Shown in pieces: positions 24,742 through 33,057 of a stretch of DNA of 64,000 bases; position 1 is the stretch's first letter; every line of letters starts with the position of its first letter. This stretch comes from Saccharicrinis carchari (GTDB taxonomy: Bacteria > Bacteroidota > Bacteroidia > Bacteroidales > Marinilabiliaceae): assembly GCF_900182605.1 (NCBI RefSeq), contig NZ_FXTB01000006.1, positions 186,001 to 250,000 on the forward strand, in the 5' to 3' direction. The notes beneath the pieces were generated by a model that saw only the letters and a program-made list of their open reading frames with translations, had not been told where the DNA came from and did not search any database. A program made the position numbers and the translations under genes.

Positions 24742-25724
24742 AATTGGGATGCGTGTAATTGATGCCTATCCTAATAACTTGATATTCGATAAAAAATGGT
24801 GGGCAAAACAAACAGCACGCTGGCATCCTGGAGAGGTTGATTTTTAACCAAACTATATAAAAAAGGATTAAATCGAGCTCTCTACTTTTTTGATTCTGAA
24901 CAAGGGCAATAAGCATCATTCATTCAATGATTCCTAACCATTTCTGTAATAATTATATGAAAGTGGTGCCCAAACTAACCTTTAAGGTCTGGCATTTAGA
25001 AATACAAAGCGCAAAGAGACAGGTTCTATGGCAGACACAACACGATCCCTCCAACATTATCTATAGATGGCCTGCTCGTATGGTGTAGTGCAAAGCTACA
25101 ATATCAACAGCTTAATACAGTAACAAATTAAAGTGCCCGCTATTGGGGAGTCTGACAAGGCAATTGAAAAACGCAAAGTAGCCTTAAACCTAAATCAGAA
25201 CATCTATTACACAAGCCACTGGTTTTCTTTCCCTTAAGAATAAACACCCTCTTCTTACAATACATAATCCAAAATTGGATGTGAGCTGAATGGCTTCAGC
25301 TTAAACATCCAAATAACTCCCATAACACAAACCGCTAAAGCAATTACAATGCCCAATGAGTCGGAGGACGAATGGCCTCCAAAAATAATGTATTGATAAA
25401 ACCTCATTCATTTAGGAGGCAACAGCTGGGTATGTTTTATTATATCGCAACTATTGAATACAGCCTATTTTCCTCAATTATACACCACCTGTAGTTTAAA
25501 TGTAAAAGTGTCGGCAAAAGAGTGATTAAAAAGACACTAAGTTCCTGATAATATACAAGTTTATACTTTTTTAAGAGTGTTTATTGTGAGGTTTAAATTT
25601 CTGTCTAGTGAGTTTTAAATGAGTCTTATTTTTAGTGATAAAATACATTTGATGATATGTTTGTCATGTTTTAATGATTTTTTACAATAAAATAAAAATA
25701 TTAATCATTTGAATTTATCCAATT
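24742..25724. other. 983-bp region without a recognised gene
   Basis: AT-rich with no protein of known family. There is a 43-codon plus-strand frame at 24957-25088 (start MKVVPKLTFK) and a 50-codon minus-strand frame listed separately. Before the first GH16 gene, TTTG (25660-25663) and TACAATAA (25683-25690) stand 19 bp apart and make a weak promoter candidate. Long A/T runs near 25560-25720 would suit a leader region. Confidence 0.4.
25255..25407 (-). CDS. Possible small membrane protein of 50 residues
   Basis: An ATG-initiated frame on the minus strand encodes 50 residues beginning MRFYQYIIFGG. A single hydrophobic segment, SLGIVIALAVCVMGVIWMF, is followed by a short basic and polar tail. 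The composition is that of a one-pass membrane peptide, and codon third positions look ordinary. There is no strong Shine-Dalgarno site, which is normal in this phylum. It may be a real small protein or the last piece of a decayed gene. Confidence 0.3.
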   Translation of the reverse strand: MRFYQYIIFGGHSSSDSLGIVIALAVCVMGVIWMFKLKPFSSHPILDYVL

Positions 25725-27242
25725 ATGAAAGAAAATTTACAAGCTATTTTATTTTTATTACTTTTTTCCTTTTCAATATCAAGTGCACAAAACTATGAAT
25801 TGGTTTGGGAAGATAACTTTGATGGGAATACATTAAACACCTCAAATTGGACCTACGACTCTCCAACAGGAGTTTGGAACTGGGGCGCTAATCAAGAGTT
25901 ACAATATTACAGTTCCGATAATGTATCGGTGGGACCTGATGGTGAAGGTGGAAATGCACTAATTATTACGGCAAAAAGAGAAACTCGTGGAGGCTATCAA
26001 TTTACTTCCGGTCGTATTCATACTCGGGGAAAACAAAGTTTTCGTTATGGAAAGGTTGAAGCACGCATTAAACTACCCGTTTTGTCCAATGGCTTGTGGC
26101 CCGCATTCTGGATGTTGGGCACAGAAAACGTTTGGCCTGCGAGTGGGGAGATTGACATATTAGAAGCCGGTCATGGAGAAGGTATTTCAAACAATACTCA
26201 GGAACGGACATTCAATGGCGCTTTACACTGGCAACATGCGGGTAATTACGCAGGCTACGGATATCAGCATACCGCACCTCCAAACGCAAGCCTGTACCAG
26301 TACAACACTTATACCATGTACTGGACGCCTTCGAAAATTGAAATGTTTTTTAACGATGATACCCAGCCCTATTATGCAATGGATATTTCAGGAGCTGATG
26401 CAGAGGAGTTTCGTGATTGGTCTCACTACTTCATCCTTAACATGGCCGTAGGGGGTTCTTTCCCCGGTATAACAAACCCGGCAGGTATTACCGCCCCATT
26501 GCCTGCACAAATGATGGTGGATTACATCAGGGTTTATCAAACAGAAGGAAATGAATACCCGGAGACAACGCTTCCTCCAGAATCGGACTGGAACACATGG
26601 TTCGGTGCAGGGGGAGCGGGCAGCGTGCTCTATGAGCAAGGTAATTTAGCCACTGTAGCCGTAAGCAATGCTGGTTCATTCAGTTATTCGGCTCAACTTT
26701 TTAAGGACAATATAGTGTTGCCCGATGGCGACTATGAGCTCACTTTTAAAGCAAAGGCCGATGCTGCTCGATCTATTATTGTAAATATCGGCAAGGGATT
26801 AAATGTAGATCCATGGTTTGATGCTTTTATGGATGCTCAATCATTTGATCTGACCACGGAATGGCAAACATTTACACATGTTTTTACAAAAAGTAATACC
26901 TACCCGAATGGTAAGTTGGTTTTTGAAGTGGGTAAAACTGAAAATGGTACTGCGGAAACAAGTGTTTATTTTGATGATATAGTTTTAAAGCCATCTATAG
27001 CAAGTTCTGTAAATCACAACGCTCATGATAAAACCTTGTTTGTATATCCAAATCCTGCAAAAAACAGAGTGAATGTAAAAGTAAAAACCGGAAGCAAAGT
27101 CTCATTATACAATATCTCTGGTACTTTAATAACATCAAAAACGGCTTACGAATCAACAACAACTTTTGAGTTAAATGATTTGGAAAACGGTATTTATTTT
27201 ATTCGATCGTTGGGCAAGACGGCCAAGTTTATTAAGGAGTAG
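25725..27242 (+). CDS. Secreted GH16 endo-beta-glucanase (laminarinase-like) with CBM4/9-like and T9SS domains
   Basis: The 505 residues start with a signal peptide (cleavage near AQ22). The GH16 catalytic domain (about 23-275) has the active-site motif E142-I-D144-I-L-E147, where E142 is the nucleophile and E147 the acid/base. A carbohydrate-binding module of the CBM4/9 type (about 285-425) follows, and a T9SS type A sorting domain (about 435-505, YPNPAKNRV...NGIYFIRS) ends it. The protein should leave the cell through the type IX system and cleave beta-1,3-glucans such as laminarin. It is a close paralogue of the next gene, with the GH16 domains aligning without gaps over long stretches. 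Confidence 0.93.
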   Translation: MKENLQAILFLLLFSFSISSAQNYELVWEDNFDGNTLNTSNWTYDSPTGVWNWGANQELQYYSSDNVSVGPDGEGGNALIITAKRETRGGYQFTSGRIHTRGKQSFRYGKVEARIKLPVLSNGLWPAFWMLGTENVWPASGEIDILEAGHGEGISNNTQERTFNGALHWQHAGNYAGYGYQHTAPPNASLYQYNTYTMYWTPSKIEMFFNDDTQPYYAMDISGADAEEFRDWSHYFILNMAVGGSFPGITNPAGITAPLPAQMMVDYIRVYQTEGNEYPETTLPPESDWNTWFGAGGAGSVLYEQGNLATVAVSNAGSFSYSAQLFKDNIVLPDGDYELTFKAKADAARSIIVNIGKGLNVDPWFDAFMDAQSFDLTTEWQTFTHVFTKSNTYPNGKLVFEVGKTENGTAETSVYFDDIVLKPSIASSVNHNAHDKTLFVYPNPAKNRVNVKVKTGSKVSLYNISGTLITSKTAYESTTTFELNDLENGIYFIRSLGKTAKFIKE

Positions 27243-27250
27243 AATTATTA

Positions 27251-27290
27251 AAAATACAGCACAATGGTAATCATTGAGCTGTATTTTCTT
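27251..27290 (+). terminator. Hairpin terminator between the two GH16 genes
   Basis: AAAATACAGC (27251-27260) pairs with GCTGTATTTT (27278-27287), with an inner CAATG/CATTG pair, and ends in a T-rich stretch. The two paralogues therefore probably have separate transcripts or partial read-through. Confidence 0.7.
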
Positions 27291-27323
27291 ATCAATAGAA
27301 TATCTTAAAAAAAATCTTTAAAC

Positions 27324-29984
27324 ATGAAGAAAAAAACACTATTACTTTTTTTATTGCCATTCTTGTTATTCGTGGCAACAACTGCACAAAACTACAATTT
27401 AGTTTGGGAAGAAAACTTTGATGGTACAAGTTTAAACACTGATGTTTGGACTTATGATACCCCTACAGGCATTTGGAATTGGGGTTCCAATCAAGAGTTG
27501 CAGTATTATAGTCCGGACAATGTTTCGGTGGGACCCGATGGAGAAGGCAATAACGCTTTAATAATTACGGCAAAGAGAGAAGCCCGTGAAGGCTATCAGT
27601 TTACTTCAGGACGCATTCACACCCGTGGTAAAGTGGGCGTTCGATACGGGAAAATTGAAGCGCGTATTAAGTTGCCCGTACTGGCCGATGGGCTGTGGCC
27701 TGCCTTCTGGACCCTGGGAACTAAAAACGTATGGCCTGCCTCCGGAGAGATTGACATATTAGAGGGTGGTCATGCCGATGGAATTGCGGCTGGTACTCAG
27801 GAGCGATCATTTAATGGTGCGGTACACTGGCAGCATGCCGGTAATTATGCCGGGCACGGCCCCCAATATACAGCTCCTCAAGGATCGAGTCTGTATCAGT
27901 ACAACACTTTCACCATGGAATGGTCTCCTTCTAAAATTGAAATGTTTTTCAACAATGAAACAGTACCTTATTTTGCGATGAATATCGATGGTGCAGATGC
28001 AGAAGAGTTTCGCGATTGGACACATTATTTTATTTTAAACCTTGCCGTGGGTGGTTCTTTTCCCGGAATTACAAATCCTGATCATATCACCGCTCCACTA
28101 CCTGCACAAATGATGGTAGATTATATTAAGGTTTACCAGAAAACAGGTGAAGGCGAGGTAGTGATAACACCACCCGAGGCACCACCAACTGCCGATCAGT
28201 TCGGCATCTATACAGAAAACCCTGCTATTACCGAGCGTTTTGTTATTGATGATTTAAACAACTCGCTGCAGATTTGGGAGAATTCGCTTCAGCCTTTAAA
28301 TGACGCCCCCAGTTATGATGGAACTGAGGCAATGGCATTTTATGCATTGGCTTCAAGAACATGGTTTGGTTTAGGTATAAACGCTAACAATGGTATTGAC
28401 TTATCACATTATGACAATGGATACTTGAAATTTGCTTTACGTACCACTGCCGATAATAATTTTTGGATTGGCGTAGGCGATCAAGACGGAAACGAAGGAA
28501 AAGTTGAATTTAATAATGGCGCTGATCCGTATGGCTTTCAGCGCGATGGTCAATGGCACAATATATCGATCCCGGTAAGCACCTTAAAAATTGCCGGTTT
28601 AAATTTAAGTAAAGCCAGCAACATCTTTATGATAGGAGGAGAAGGGGCAGTTAGCAATATCCTGATTGACGATATCTATTATTCCACTTCACCTGATGAT
28701 GTGAGTAATTCAGCTTTAAATCCTAATAGAAATGCTACTATTGAATTGATAGAAAATAAAATTGTTGCCGATTATTATGGCGTTTATACAGAAAACCCCA
28801 ATGTGACAGAAAAATTGCTTATTGACGATGTTACGGGCCATATTTATTCTTGGGAAAACACCCTTGTGGGATATCCAACAGCGCCCTATGATGGAGAAGA
28901 ATCATTGGCCTGGAGAACCACCAGTGACAGGGGTTGGTTCGGTTTTGGAATTCATGATGATATTGCACCGGATTTAACTCATTTTGCAAATGGAACACTG
29001 TCTTTTTCGGCCAAAACATCTTCGCAAGAAAATTTTGTTGTTGCAATTGAAGGAAAAAGTGGATCTAAAGGCGAAATTCATTTCACAGTAGGCAACGATC
29101 CGGCCGGCTTTTTAAGAGATGGCGAATGGCATCGGGTAATCGTTCCTATTGCTGATTTAAATGTTGACTTATCGGCTGTTCCGCTCCCGTTTTTTGTAAC
29201 ACAAGGCACTGGCTCTTCTACCATTTCAGGCTTTGCCTTTGACGATATTATTTACACGGCAGGAGCAACGCAACCTGAAAACCCAAATTTATATACTGGT
29301 GGTATAGATATTGGCGAAAGCACACATCCTCTGTGGGATAGCTGGTTTGGAGATGGTGGCAACGGAAGTGTTACCTATTTTGAAAATCACCTGGCTACAG
29401 TATCGGTAAATGAAGCAGGATGGGCTAGCTACTCCGTTCAGCTGTTTCAAGACAATATGAATCTGCCAAATGCTACTTATACATTAACATTTAGAGCAAA
29501 AGCTGATGCCCCACGCTCTATAAATGTAAATGTAGGAAAAGGATTAAATGTTGATCCCTGGTTCGATCCATTTATGGACGGTGTAACATTTGATATCACT
29601 ACCGAATGGCAAACTTATACGCATACTTTTACTAAAACCAATCCGGAACCTATGGGAAAACTTGTGTTTGAGTTAGGTACGGCCACAAATGGTACGGCCG
29701 TAACCAATGTACATTTCGACGATGTAGTACTTGCCGAATCAAATGCAACCAATATAAACAAGCGTATAGAAAAAAGTTTTGCGATCTATCCTAACCCGGC
29801 AAAAGATGTGGTATACGTGATTGCTGAACCAGGAAGTGTAATTAACCTATACAATATGACAGGTAAACTGGTGGCTACCCAGCTGGCTTCCGAAACAAAG
29901 AATACTATTGATGTTTCCGCTTTGCCAAAAGGTTTATATTTGATTAAAACTGATGAAAATATCGAAAAATTGATTATAAAATAG
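27324..29984 (+). CDS. Large secreted GH16 glucanase with duplicated accessory module, CBM4/9-like and T9SS domains
   Basis: The 886 residues have a signal peptide (about 1-22), a GH16 domain with EIDILE at 142-147, two copies of a module of about 165 residues (about 290-454 and 482-645), a CBM4/9-like domain (about 665-815) and a T9SS sorting domain (about 820-886). The two internal modules share the pattern YTENP...IDD...WEN...YDG, and later GFxRDGxWH before a DDI-Y end. They look like galactose-binding-fold carbohydrate modules. The enzyme should act on beta-1,3-glucan outside the cell. It appears to be a duplicate of the preceding gene with the modules added between GH16 and the CBM. Confidence 0.93.
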   Translation: MKKKTLLLFLLPFLLFVATTAQNYNLVWEENFDGTSLNTDVWTYDTPTGIWNWGSNQELQYYSPDNVSVGPDGEGNNALIITAKREAREGYQFTSGRIHTRGKVGVRYGKIEARIKLPVLADGLWPAFWTLGTKNVWPASGEIDILEGGHADGIAAGTQERSFNGAVHWQHAGNYAGHGPQYTAPQGSSLYQYNTFTMEWSPSKIEMFFNNETVPYFAMNIDGADAEEFRDWTHYFILNLAVGGSFPGITNPDHITAPLPAQMMVDYIKVYQKTGEGEVVITPPEAPPTADQFGIYTENPAITERFVIDDLNNSLQIWENSLQPLNDAPSYDGTEAMAFYALASRTWFGLGINANNGIDLSHYDNGYLKFALRTTADNNFWIGVGDQDGNEGKVEFNNGADPYGFQRDGQWHNISIPVSTLKIAGLNLSKASNIFMIGGEGAVSNILIDDIYYSTSPDDVSNSALNPNRNATIELIENKIVADYYGVYTENPNVTEKLLIDDVTGHIYSWENTLVGYPTAPYDGEESLAWRTTSDRGWFGFGIHDDIAPDLTHFANGTLSFSAKTSSQENFVVAIEGKSGSKGEIHFTVGNDPAGFLRDGEWHRVIVPIADLNVDLSAVPLPFFVTQGTGSSTISGFAFDDIIYTAGATQPENPNLYTGGIDIGESTHPLWDSWFGDGGNGSVTYFENHLATVSVNEAGWASYSVQLFQDNMNLPNATYTLTFRAKADAPRSINVNVGKGLNVDPWFDPFMDGVTFDITTEWQTYTHTFTKTNPEPMGKLVFELGTATNGTAVTNVHFDDVVLAESNATNINKRIEKSFAIYPNPAKDVVYVIAEPGSVINLYNMTGKLVATQLASETKNTIDVSALPKGLYLIKTDENIEKLIIK

Positions 29985-30017
29985 TTTTAAATTAAACCTA
30001 TAAATCACCATACTCCT

Positions 30018-30061
30018 ACCCACAGGTGCTGAGATAAAATCAGGATCTGTGGGTTTTTTTG
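30018..30061 (+). terminator. Rho-independent terminator after the second GH16 gene
   Basis: ACCCACAG (30018-30025) pairs with CTGTGGGT (30047-30054), directly followed by a run of eight T. This is a textbook intrinsic terminator. Confidence 0.85.
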
Positions 30062-30184
30062 TTGGTAATTACTCAGAAGCGACTAAGCTACATCCTCTAA
30101 AAAAATAACGATACAACATCTTCTCAACGCAAGTGCCTACTTTCGGTAAAAAACATCTCCACAAGAAATTCTGGCATAATTATG

Positions 30185-30198
30185 AATGAACGTTCATT
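30185..30198. promoter_or_regulatory. Perfect palindromic operator AATGAACGTTCATT for the TetR regulator
   Basis: A perfect 14-bp palindrome lies 36 bp upstream of the chosen start codon and just upstream of the -7 element. The arms TGAAC/GTTCA match the symmetry expected of a TetR-type dimer site, so autoregulation is likely. Confidence 0.7.
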
Positions 30199-30206
30199 TT
30201 TTTTAT

Positions 30207-30214
30207 TATCTTTG
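30207..30214 (+). promoter_or_regulatory. Bacteroidetes-type -7 element TATCTTTG of the TetR gene
   Basis: TATCTTTG matches the TAnnTTTG consensus. The palindromic operator occupies the position where the -33 region would be. Together they argue that the first in-frame ATG at 30186 is not used. Confidence 0.65.
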
Positions 30215-30233
30215 TACCAAAGTTAGGAAAGAT

Positions 30234-30812
30234 ATGTGCACCGTTTCTAAAGGCCAGATAAAGAGAGAAGCCCTTGTAAGGGCAACTATAAACCTTGTAA
30301 ACAACAATGGTTTTCACGCCGCTCCCATGTCTAAAATTGCTAAGATGGCAAAAGTTTCCCCGGGTACCATTTATCTCTATTTCAATAACAAACAAGATCT
30401 GATCAATCAGGTTTATATAGAGGTGAAAGCTGCCTTTAGCCAATATGCTTTTAAGGATTACGAGGAACATCTTTCGGTGGAAAAGGGTTTTAAAAATATT
30501 TGGAAAAATATTGCAGAATTCAAACTAAAAGAGGTGGAAGAAGCTATGTTTCTTTCGCAATGCGATAACACGCCCATGATAGATGAAGCCGGCAGAAAGG
30601 AAGGGTTAAAACATCTGCAACCTCTCTTGGATCTTTGGGAGCGCGGCCAAAAGGAAGGGGTCATTAAACCGGTATCGCCATATATGTTGTATGCATTTAG
30701 CATTTACCCCATTGCATTTTTAATGAACATACAACAGCGTGCGTTGTATAAATTAACACCGACTCACGTAAATGATGCCTACGAAATGGCATGGAATAGT
30801 ATTAAAATTTAA
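30234..30812 (+). CDS. TetR/AcrR family transcriptional regulator
   Basis: Counting from the ATG at 30234 the protein has 192 residues. An ATG at 30186 is in frame but lies inside the operator and upstream of the -7 element, so the later start is preferred. The N-terminal helix-turn-helix is typical: NNNGFHAAPMSKIAKMAKVSPGTIYLYFNNKQDLINQVY. The C-terminal ligand domain is variable, as in all TetR proteins. The gene lies 15 bp before an MDR oxidoreductase gene, so the regulator probably represses itself and that enzyme in response to a small electrophile or similar compound. The ligand is unknown. Confidence 0.9.
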   Translation: MCTVSKGQIKREALVRATINLVNNNGFHAAPMSKIAKMAKVSPGTIYLYFNNKQDLINQVYIEVKAAFSQYAFKDYEEHLSVEKGFKNIWKNIAEFKLKEVEEAMFLSQCDNTPMIDEAGRKEGLKHLQPLLDLWERGQKEGVIKPVSPYMLYAFSIYPIAFLMNIQQRALYKLTPTHVNDAYEMAWNSIKI

Positions 30813-30827
30813 ATAAAAAAGATAATT

Positions 30828-31829
30828 ATGAGCACAACAAGAACGATAAATTTAAAGAACCGACCAACCGGAAAGCCTGAATTAACAGATTTTGATTTCA
30901 GCACTTCCGTAATTCCGGAGCTAAAGGAAGGAGAACTTTTGTTAAGTACTAAATATGTTTCTGTAGATCCCTATTTACGTGGAAGAATGAGCGATGCACC
31001 ATCCTACATTCCGCCATTTGAGCTCAATAAGCCCATAGCATCCGGTGTTGTTGCAGAAGTTTTGGAGTCAAAAAACAGTAAGTTTAGCAAAGGTGATCAT
31101 GTGTTGGGTATGATGGAGTGGAAAGAAACCCAGGTGGCAAAAGCCGATGGGCTTATTAAAGTGGATCCGGATAAGGCACCCCTATCGGCATATCTTGGCG
31201 TTCTGGGTATGACGGGACTTACCGCCTATCTGGGATTAACAGAGATAGGAAAACCAAAAAAAGGAGAGACTTTACTTGTTTCGGGTGCCGCAGGAGCGGT
31301 AGGTAGCGTCGTGGGACAAATTGGTAAAATACTTGGATTACGAGTAGTAGGTATTGCCGGAACCGATGAAAAGGTGGAAATGATCAAATCGGAATTCGGT
31401 TTTGATGAAGGTATCAATTATAACAGTACCGAGAATATGATCGAAGCCATTGCCAAAGCATGCCCCGATGGCGTAGATGTATATTTCGACAATGTTGGCG
31501 GTGAGATTTCCGATGCCGTACTCTTCAATATCAATAAGTTCTCCCGTACAATTAACTGCGGAGCGATCTCTGTATATAACAACACCGAGCAGCCCAAAAG
31601 CATCAGCGTACAGCCGTTTTTGGTAAAGAAAAGCGCTTCGATGCAAGGTTTTGTGGTATTTGATTATGCCGATAAGCATCCGCAAGGAATTATGCAATTA
31701 GCCGAATGGTTAGGTCAAGGCAAACTGCATCATACCGAAACGATTCGAGAAGGGTTTGAGAACATACCACAGGCTTTTCTAGATCTTTTTGAGGGAAAAA
31801 ACAAAGGGAAAATGGTGGTGAAAATTTAA
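30828..31829 (+). CDS. MDR-family NADP-dependent oxidoreductase (prostaglandin/leukotriene reductase type)
   Basis: The 333 residues match the zinc-free medium-chain dehydrogenases. The GroES-like N-terminal half has VDPYLRGRMSD and ASGVVAEVLE, and the Rossmann half has VSGAAGAVGSVVGQIGK and DGVDVYFDNVGG. These enzymes reduce alpha,beta-unsaturated ketones and aldehydes with NADPH in the cytosol. The TetR regulator immediately upstream suggests induction by a reactive carbonyl compound. The short hydC-like remnant starts 15 bp after the stop codon. Confidence 0.92.
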   Translation: MSTTRTINLKNRPTGKPELTDFDFSTSVIPELKEGELLLSTKYVSVDPYLRGRMSDAPSYIPPFELNKPIASGVVAEVLESKNSKFSKGDHVLGMMEWKETQVAKADGLIKVDPDKAPLSAYLGVLGMTGLTAYLGLTEIGKPKKGETLLVSGAAGAVGSVVGQIGKILGLRVVGIAGTDEKVEMIKSEFGFDEGINYNSTENMIEAIAKACPDGVDVYFDNVGGEISDAVLFNINKFSRTINCGAISVYNNTEQPKSISVQPFLVKKSASMQGFVVFDYADKHPQGIMQLAEWLGQGKLHHTETIREGFENIPQAFLDLFEGKNKGKMVVKI

Positions 31830-31844
31830 AATTTATAAGTTGCG

Positions 31845-31910
31845 ATGGAAGAAAAAGGATATGGTCGCGTAGCCGCTAAGGACGTAAAAGTCATTTTGTC
31901 CAATATATAG
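31845..31910 (+). pseudogene. 3' remnant of a NuoE/HydC gene
   Basis: These 22 codons encode a peptide ending GYGRVAAKDVKVILSNI, which matches the C-terminus of the set 2 HydC (VYGRVAAEDVKNILADYS). The DNA TATGGTCGCGTAGCCGC is identical in both places. The rest of the NuoE domain, including all cysteines, is absent. It is a displaced or duplicated gene end about 7.7 kb from the intact copy. Confidence 0.75.
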
Positions 31911-31936
31911 ATAATTCAGGGCTTGTTTCCGAAACA

Positions 31937-32010
31937 GCACGCGGATGACGCGAATGCAAAGCAACACAGGTTTTACAGCCAGTATTTGAAAACCGGTGTT
32001 ATCCGCGTGC
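31937..32010. repeat. Inverted repeat upstream of the aldo/keto reductase gene
   Basis: GCACGCGGAT (31937-31946) pairs with ATCCGCGTGC (32001-32010), and near-matches extend the arms inward to about 13 bp. It resembles dispersed intergenic palindromes common in Bacteroidetes and could act as a terminator hairpin. Confidence 0.5.
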
Positions 32011-32051
32011 CAACAACAGCATTATTAAATAACCTATAACAATCAAATACA

Positions 32052-32894
32052 ATGAAAAAATATTTTAAACTAAACAACGGCCTACAAATACCATCCATAG
32101 GATTTGGAACGTGGCAAACGCCAGATGGCAGTACCGCTATCGATGCCGTAAAAACAGCTTTAGCAGCCGGCTATAGACACATCGACACAGCGGCTATTTA
32201 CAAAAACGAAGAGAGTGTTGGAAAAGGCATCAAAGAAAGCGGAATTGAGCGCGAAGAGGTATTTGTGACCAGTAAACTCTGGAATAGCGAAAGGGGATAT
32301 GAAAAGACAATGCGAGCATTTGATAAAAGCTTAAACGATCTGCAATTGGATTATCTCGATATGTATCTTATTCATTGGCCAGCCGTTGAAAATCAATACA
32401 AAGATTGGCAAAAAATCAATGCCGAAACATGGCGAGCACTGGAAGAGCTGAATAAGCAAGGTAGAATTAAAACTATTGGTGTGAGTAATTTCCTTACGCA
32501 CCACCTCAAACCGTTACTTGAAAGTGCAACCCTTACGCCTTCCGTAAATCAAATAGAATATCATCCGGGTTTTATGCAGCAGGACATTGTTGAACTTTGC
32601 CGCAAAAACAATATTGTAGTTGAAGCATGGAGCCCTCTTGGCACAGGAAAAATGCTGAACAATGAGACTTTGATTACCATAGCAAAAAAATATAAGGTCT
32701 CCGTGGCACAGCTATGTATCCGATGGGTATTGCAAAATGATGTTTTACCTTTGCCTAAATCGGCTTCACCCCACCGAATAAAAGAAAATATTCAAATTGA
32801 TCATTTTGAGATAGCACCGGAGGATATGCAAACCATCAATAATATGGATTATTTTGGTGGTTCCGGCATGAACCCCGATACGATTAACTTTTAA
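32052..32894 (+). CDS. Aldo/keto reductase
   Basis: The 280 residues match the AKR family of 2,5-diketogluconate/aldose reductase type. GYRHIDTAAIYKNEESVG carries the catalytic Asp and Tyr, VFVTSKLW the Lys and YLIHWP the His. The NADPH pocket motif LPKSASPHRIKEN is near the C-terminus. It reduces aldehydes or ketones with NADPH. It follows the MDR oxidoreductase on the same strand but is separated from it by 222 bp with repeats, so it may be transcribed on its own. The substrate cannot be told from the sequence. Confidence 0.93.
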   Translation: MKKYFKLNNGLQIPSIGFGTWQTPDGSTAIDAVKTALAAGYRHIDTAAIYKNEESVGKGIKESGIEREEVFVTSKLWNSERGYEKTMRAFDKSLNDLQLDYLDMYLIHWPAVENQYKDWQKINAETWRALEELNKQGRIKTIGVSNFLTHHLKPLLESATLTPSVNQIEYHPGFMQQDIVELCRKNNIVVEAWSPLGTGKMLNNETLITIAKKYKVSVAQLCIRWVLQNDVLPLPKSASPHRIKENIQIDHFEIAPEDMQTINNMDYFGGSGMNPDTINF

Positions 32895-32972
32895 TATGCC
32901 CTAAACAATCTTACCGTAAGTGCAGCTCCTATTTGAGCTTTGCCTCCGATTTAGCTTACCCCAAGGGTACGC

Positions 32973-33040
32973 TGTCACTGAAGCTGCGACGTAAGTGTAA
33001 GCCACCATCGCCTTACGCTTGCGATATGGCTTCAGTGCAG
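32973..33040. terminator. Large hairpin between converging genes
   Basis: CACTGAAGC (32976-32984) pairs with GCTTCAGTG (33029-33037), and an inner CGTAAGTGTAAG pairs imperfectly with CTTACGCTTGCG. It stands between the plus-strand aldo/keto reductase and the minus-strand NamZ gene and may stop transcription from both sides. Confidence 0.5.
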
Positions 33041-33057
33041 GGGCATTGCCAACAAAT

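Noticed and set aside
24742-25724. CRISPR array or tRNA in the long gene-poor stretch
   Set aside because: There are no regularly spaced direct repeats and no cloverleaf.
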